Source: Mycobacterium sp. ACS1612 (lineage in GTDB: Bacteria; Actinomycetota; Actinomycetes; Mycobacteriales; Mycobacteriaceae). From it: 64,000 nt of DNA. The position numbers and the translations under genes were made by a program. Positions 61,070 through 64,000 of this stretch are shown here, one piece after another (position 1 is the stretch's first letter; each line of letters opens with the position of its first letter). The notes beneath the pieces were generated by a model that saw nothing but the letters and a program-made list of their open reading frames with translations, had not been told where the DNA came from and ran no database searches. The DNA is taken from assembly GCF_001667505.1 (NCBI RefSeq), contig NZ_LZHZ01000060.1, forward strand, positions 1-64,000. Direction: 5' to 3'.

Positions 61070-61956
61070 GCCGCGCGCCCGATGAACTCGAGGCCGGCGT
61101 TGATCGCGGGCCGGTGCCGCAGAATGCGGTAGTGCGCCAACCGGCCCAGTCCGCGGGTGGTGACGAGCTTCGCACCGGGCCAGGCGTCGACGATCTTTTC
61201 GCTCATGTGGTACGGACTGTCGGGGTCGTCGGGGTCATGGACCACCAGCAGCGGCGGCGCATCGCCGAGGGTGGCGGCGATGCGAGCAATGTCGGTATCG
61301 AACAGCGGCATGTTCAGCCGTCGGTCGAGGCGGCGGTGCAGGCCGCCGAGAATGCGGGGGCCGAATCCGTGACGGTCGGCGAAAATGTCCAGATACCAGG
61401 AGAAGTCGCCCATCGGCGCCAGGAACACCAGGCGTTCAGCCGAGGTGCCGCGGGCCACCGCCAACGCGGCCGCCTTGGCGCCGAGAGAATGGCCGACGAT
61501 CGCACGCGCTGGTCCGTGTTCGCGCACAACGGCTTTCACCGCTTCGGCGCACTCGACGATCGTCGTGCGTCCCGGCGCGAGGTCACCAGGCGCGGAGTCG
61601 TGATGACTCGGCAGGTCGAAGGCGATGACCCGGTGCCCTGCCTCGACCAGGGGCTTGACGAAGACGCCGAGGTGCGCTCGGCACCCACCCCAGCCGTGCA
61701 CCAGGTACACCGTCGGGCCGGCGCCCCAGGCCTCCCCCGCGACCCGGTGGCCCGACCACGTCGCCTCGACAGGCTCACTCGGCGGTACCCCTGGTGGCAT
61801 GCGCAGGCTGGCGTCCACGTCCGGCGGGGTGCACCACAGCTCGACGGCCCACCGCGACCCGATCGCGGGCGCGAACCGCTCGAGCAGCCCCAACGCCCGG
61901 CGTACTCGCCGGTCGACGGGTGGCTCGATGCCAGATCCCGCTTCCACGAGCGGCAA
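61009..61956 (-). CDS. alpha/beta hydrolase
   Basis: About 315 residues from a TTG at 61956; a GTG at 61947 may be the real start. VYLVHGWGGCRAHLG is the oxyanion region, IVGHSLGAKAA the nucleophile elbow (Ser in GHSLG), VVHDPDDPD the acid loop, and the histidine follows near GLAHYRILRH, read here as GLGRLAHYRI. The gene overlaps the 3' end of the DUF2855 remnant by 61 bases. Substrate unknown. Confidence 0.85.
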   Translation of the reverse strand: MPLVEAGSGIEPPVDRRVRRALGLLERFAPAIGSRWAVELWCTPPDVDASLRMPPGVPPSEPVEATWSGHRVAGEAWGAGPTVYLVHGWGGCRAHLGVFVKPLVEAGHRVIAFDLPSHHDSAPGDLAPGRTTIVECAEAVKAVVREHGPARAIVGHSLGAKAAALAVARGTSAERLVFLAPMGDFSWYLDIFADRHGFGPRILGGLHRRLDRRLNMPLFDTDIARIAATLGDAPPLLVVHDPDDPDSPYHMSEKIVDAWPGAKLVTTRGLGRLAHYRILRHRPAINAGLEFIGRAAHTSTMQPAAGSTLPSSNSR

Positions 61957-62006
61957 TCTTACGGTCCGTCGACGGGTCGCCGCCCTGGGCCTGCTTGACT
62001 GGCGTG

Positions 62007-62522
62007 ATGCCGGCGATCGACGAGATGCTCGACGAGTTCGCGTTGCGAAAGCTCGTCCACACGTACTGCCGCGCGGTCGATCGCGGTGACTTCGCGACGC
62101 TACGAAGCCTCTACCATCGCGACGCCCAGGATGCGCACGGCGCGTTCTCCACCGGGTCCGTCGACGAGTTCGTCACCACGCTCGAGGCGTCCCGCCCACA
62201 TCTGCGATCGATGCAGCACCACATCACCACCATGAATTTCGTCGTCGACGGCGCCCGCGCCGAGGGCGAGATCTACACCATCGCGACGCATGCGTTCGCA
62301 GCGGGCGACCGCGATGTCGAGGTCATCGTCGGCGGACGCTACCTGGACCGCTACGAGAAGCGTGACGGCGTCTGGAAGATCATGGAACGGGCCATCGTGA
62401 CCGACTGGGCACATGTGCACGATCCGGCGTCGGTCGACCTGAGCCATCCGATCACCCGGGGCACACTGCACGGTACTTCGGGACCCGATGATCCGTCGCA
62501 CCAGTTCTTTTCGCTGTTCTAG
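62007..62522 (+). CDS. SnoaL-like (NTF2-fold) protein
   Basis: A 171-residue protein of the SnoaL_4 type. LRKLVHTYCRAVDRGDFATL and YHRDAQDAHGAF carry the usual Tyr-Cys and Asp-His cavity residues, and MQHHITTMNFVVDG and GGRYLDRYEKRDGVWKI complete the fold. Members include ring-hydroxylating dioxygenase beta-like and bile acid 7-alpha-dehydratase-like proteins. It is divergent from the hydrolase gene and convergent, 3 bases apart, with an acyl-CoA dehydrogenase gene. Role in lipid or steroid breakdown is plausible but unproven. Confidence 0.88.
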   Translation: MPAIDEMLDEFALRKLVHTYCRAVDRGDFATLRSLYHRDAQDAHGAFSTGSVDEFVTTLEASRPHLRSMQHHITTMNFVVDGARAEGEIYTIATHAFAAGDRDVEVIVGGRYLDRYEKRDGVWKIMERAIVTDWAHVHDPASVDLSHPITRGTLHGTSGPDDPSHQFFSLF

Positions 62523-62525
62523 CGA

Positions 62526-63788
62526 TCACACTCCCACGCCGTCGGCCACCCACGGCACGCGGTCCACGGTGGCGTCGTCGAGCACCATCGCGGCCACCCG
62601 GTCCCGATGCTGCTCGGCGCCACCCAACAGCACGGCGTCCGTGGCGGCGCGCTTGTAGTAGAGGTGCGCCTGGTGTTCCCAGGTGAAGCCGATTCCGCCG
62701 TGCACCTGGATGGTGTCGGTGGCGACATGGCTGAAGGCCGCCGAGCAGACCGCCTGCGCGATGGCTGTCGCCAACGCCGGATCGTCGGAGCCGTCGGTCA
62801 GCGCCCAAATGGCATGGTAGGCAGTCGATCTGGCGTGCTCGACGTCGACAAGGAGATCCGCCAGCCGATGCTTCACCGCCTGGAACGATCCGATGGGCCT
62901 GCCGAACTGCAGCCGCGACTTCGCGTAGTCGACGGACAGGTCCAGCAGATGCTGCGCGGCGCCGACCTGCTCGACGGCCAGCAGCGCGGCGCCCACCTGC
63001 AGTGCGTGATCGACGACGCGTGCGGTTTCGTCCGGGCCCGCGATCACGGCACCGCGGACGTTGGACAGCGTGATGCTGGCTTGCGACCGGGTCAGGTCGA
63101 GGGTGGCCAGCGCGGTGCGCTGTACGCCCTCGCCGGTGGCGTCGACGGCGTACAGGGCGACGCCGTCGGATCCGCGGGCGACGACCAGCAAGACGTCGAC
63201 GATGCGGCCGTCGACCACTTGCGTCACCGTGCCCGACAGCGCGTCGCCGTCGGCGGTCACGGTGACCGCGTCCGGATCGAACACGCCGGCGGTGTCGGCC
63301 ACCGCGACGGCGGCGGTGCGCCGCCCTTCGACCAAGTCGCCGAGCAACTGGTCACGCTCGGCGCCCGGCGACGCGGCGACCAGGGCGGGAATTGCGAGGT
63401 AGACCGTGCCGAACAGCGGTCCGCACGCCAGTTTGGCGCCAAGTGCCTCGATGGCGACCGCCTGGTCGACGAGGGTGCCGCCGACGCCGCCGTCGGCCTC
63501 GGGGACGGACAGGCCGAGCACGCCCAGTTCGCCGCCGAGCCGCGCCCACACCTTGGGGTCGAACGGCGGGTCGGACTCCATCAGCTGCCGGATCTTGTCT
63601 TCCGCGAAGTGCTCGGCGCTGAACTTGCGCACCGCGTCGCGCAGTTGGTTCTGCTCGTCGCTGAACCTGTACTCAGCTGAATCAGCCGAGCTATTGGGCT
63701 GATTCGCAAGCTTCTCAGCCACGTTGTCCGGCTGATTCGCAAGCTTCTCAGCCGCGTTGTCCGGCTGATTCGCAAGCTTCTCAGCCAC
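62526..63788 (-). CDS. acyl-CoA dehydrogenase, small-subunit type, with N-terminal 11-residue repeats
   Basis: A 420-residue FadE-family flavoprotein. The dehydrogenase part starts near residue 40 (RFSDEQNQLRDAVRKF) and has LQFGRPIGSFQAVKHRLADL and VHGGIGFTWEHQAHLYYKRA. No catalytic Glu of the large-subunit kind is seen, as in the partner subunits of FadE heterotetramers of steroid breakdown. Residues 2-34 are three copies of AEKLANQPDN plus one residue. GTG at 63788 follows AAGGAGAT and overlaps the partner gene by eight bases. The repeat has lower GC than the rest and nearly identical DNA copies. Confidence 0.9.
   Translation of the reverse strand: MAEKLANQPDNAAEKLANQPDNVAEKLANQPNSSADSAEYRFSDEQNQLRDAVRKFSAEHFAEDKIRQLMESDPPFDPKVWARLGGELGVLGLSVPEADGGVGGTLVDQAVAIEALGAKLACGPLFGTVYLAIPALVAASPGAERDQLLGDLVEGRRTAAVAVADTAGVFDPDAVTVTADGDALSGTVTQVVDGRIVDVLLVVARGSDGVALYAVDATGEGVQRTALATLDLTRSQASITLSNVRGAVIAGPDETARVVDHALQVGAALLAVEQVGAAQHLLDLSVDYAKSRLQFGRPIGSFQAVKHRLADLLVDVEHARSTAYHAIWALTDGSDDPALATAIAQAVCSAAFSHVATDTIQVHGGIGFTWEHQAHLYYKRAATDAVLLGGAEQHRDRVAAMVLDDATVDRVPWVADGVGV
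63687..63785. repeat. 33-base tandem repeat, three copies, in the FadE gene
   Basis: Three head-to-tail units of 33 bases, each starting GCTGAGAAGCTTGCGAATCA on the minus strand. Copies 1 and 2 differ by one base in the last codon (GCG or GTG); copy 3 matches for about 26 bases and then diverges. It encodes AEKLANQPDN repeats. Confidence 0.9.
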
Positions 63789-64000
63789 GGGGGATCTCCT
63801 TCCACGGCATCCCCGCATCCGCGCGCAGATCGCCCGGCAGTCCGAGAATGCGTTCGCCGAGGATGTTGCGCATCACCTCGGATGTGCCGCCTTCGATGGT
63901 GTTGGCCCGGCTGCGCAGATACTTCTGTTGGATGGGCCCCTGCCAGTCGCGCTCGCCGCTAGCACTGCCCTGTCCGTACCCGCGATACAGAAGTCCTTCT
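63781..64000 (-). CDS. acyl-CoA dehydrogenase, large-subunit type, C-terminal part (runs off the window)
   Basis: Partial: the last 72 codons before a TGA at 63781-63783; the start lies beyond base 64000. The end reads NTIEGGTSEVMRNILGERIL and LPGDLRADAGMPWKEIPRG, the classic C-terminus of mycobacterial FadE proteins with the catalytic Glu in TIEGGTSE. It overlaps the next FadE gene by eight bases, as expected for the two subunits of a heteromeric dehydrogenase. Acyl-CoA substrate unknown. Confidence 0.93.
   Translation of the reverse strand, partial: EGLLYRGYGQGSASGERDWQGPIQQKYLRSRANTIEGGTSEVMRNILGERILGLPGDLRADAGMPWKEIPRG

Noticed and set aside
63687..63785. CRISPR-like array
   Set aside because: Units are contiguous with no spacers and lie in frame in a coding gene.

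Overview
The window looks like chromosomal DNA of a fast-growing, GC-rich mycobacterium (Mycolicibacterium type). This rests on the gene content: an R2-like ligand-binding oxidase with its TetR partner (the Rv0232-Rv0233 arrangement of M. tuberculosis), an alpha/beta-hydrolase fused to a class III adenylyl cyclase (Rv1900c type), a double-FHA ABC half-transporter (Rv1747 type), a wax ester synthase/DGAT, a mycofactocin-type SDR, a DUF1906 Tat-exported protein (Rv2525c type), a DUF222/HNH element (13E12 type), and many TetR regulators and GTG starts. No rRNA, tRNA, CRISPR array, phage or insertion sequence was recognised, and no gene-free stretch exceeds 300 bases.

Layout. 0.2-1.9 kb: two small exported proteins and a TetR/SRPBCC pair with a palindromic operator. 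1.9-9.8 kb: an IclR regulator divergent from a tight histidine-utilisation operon, hutU - M20 amidohydrolase - hutF - hutI - hutH, with four 4-base overlaps; no HutG is present and the M20 enzyme is the likely substitute. 9.8-16.1 kb: zinc-ribbon protein, TetR with a large exported protein, P450 with TetR, a paralogous membrane/soluble protein pair, a small secreted protein. 16.2-20.2 kb: N-acetylglucosamine use (nagA-nagB-crr, divergent from the PTS permease nagE). 20.3-28.2 kb: LysR/MFS, methyltransferase, SDR, universal stress protein, TVP38 protein, then MarR-NTF2-SDR with two copies of one palindrome. 27.5-31 kb: TetR-R2lox with a consensus promoter buried in palindromes, and the hydrolase-cyclase. 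31.2-37.9 kb: a broken DUF222/HNH gene, VOC/DUF35/thiolase-like lipid metabolism genes, DUF1906 protein, hydrolases. 38.0-42.3 kb: a cyclic-nucleotide-domain/thioredoxin-reductase-like fusion with a GNAT, then the FHA-ABC transporter.

42.4-49.3 kb is the most unusual region: a compact operon of an FAD/NAD(P)-binding oxidoreductase, a tandem double ATP-grasp protein, a GNAT acetyltransferase, a third ATP-grasp ligase and an MFS exporter. This set fits a small, non-ribosomal amide or peptide natural product pathway that I cannot match to a named compound. The double ATP-grasp gene has a single in-frame TAA in its second domain, before the metal-binding residues.

49.4-64 kb: TIGR02206 membrane protein and WS/DGAT, SDR, TetR with twin operators and a leaderless-type promoter driving a diiron-like protein, an orphan substrate-binding lipoprotein, an FAD oxidoreductase, an exported protein, a Ser/Thr kinase without PASTA repeats, a frameshifted DUF2855 gene, a hydrolase, a SnoaL-like protein and a pair of acyl-CoA dehydrogenases, the second with an 11-residue tandem repeat at its N-terminus. 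Three genes (31.2, 45.7, 60.3 kb) carry disabling lesions, which may be real decay or sequence errors.
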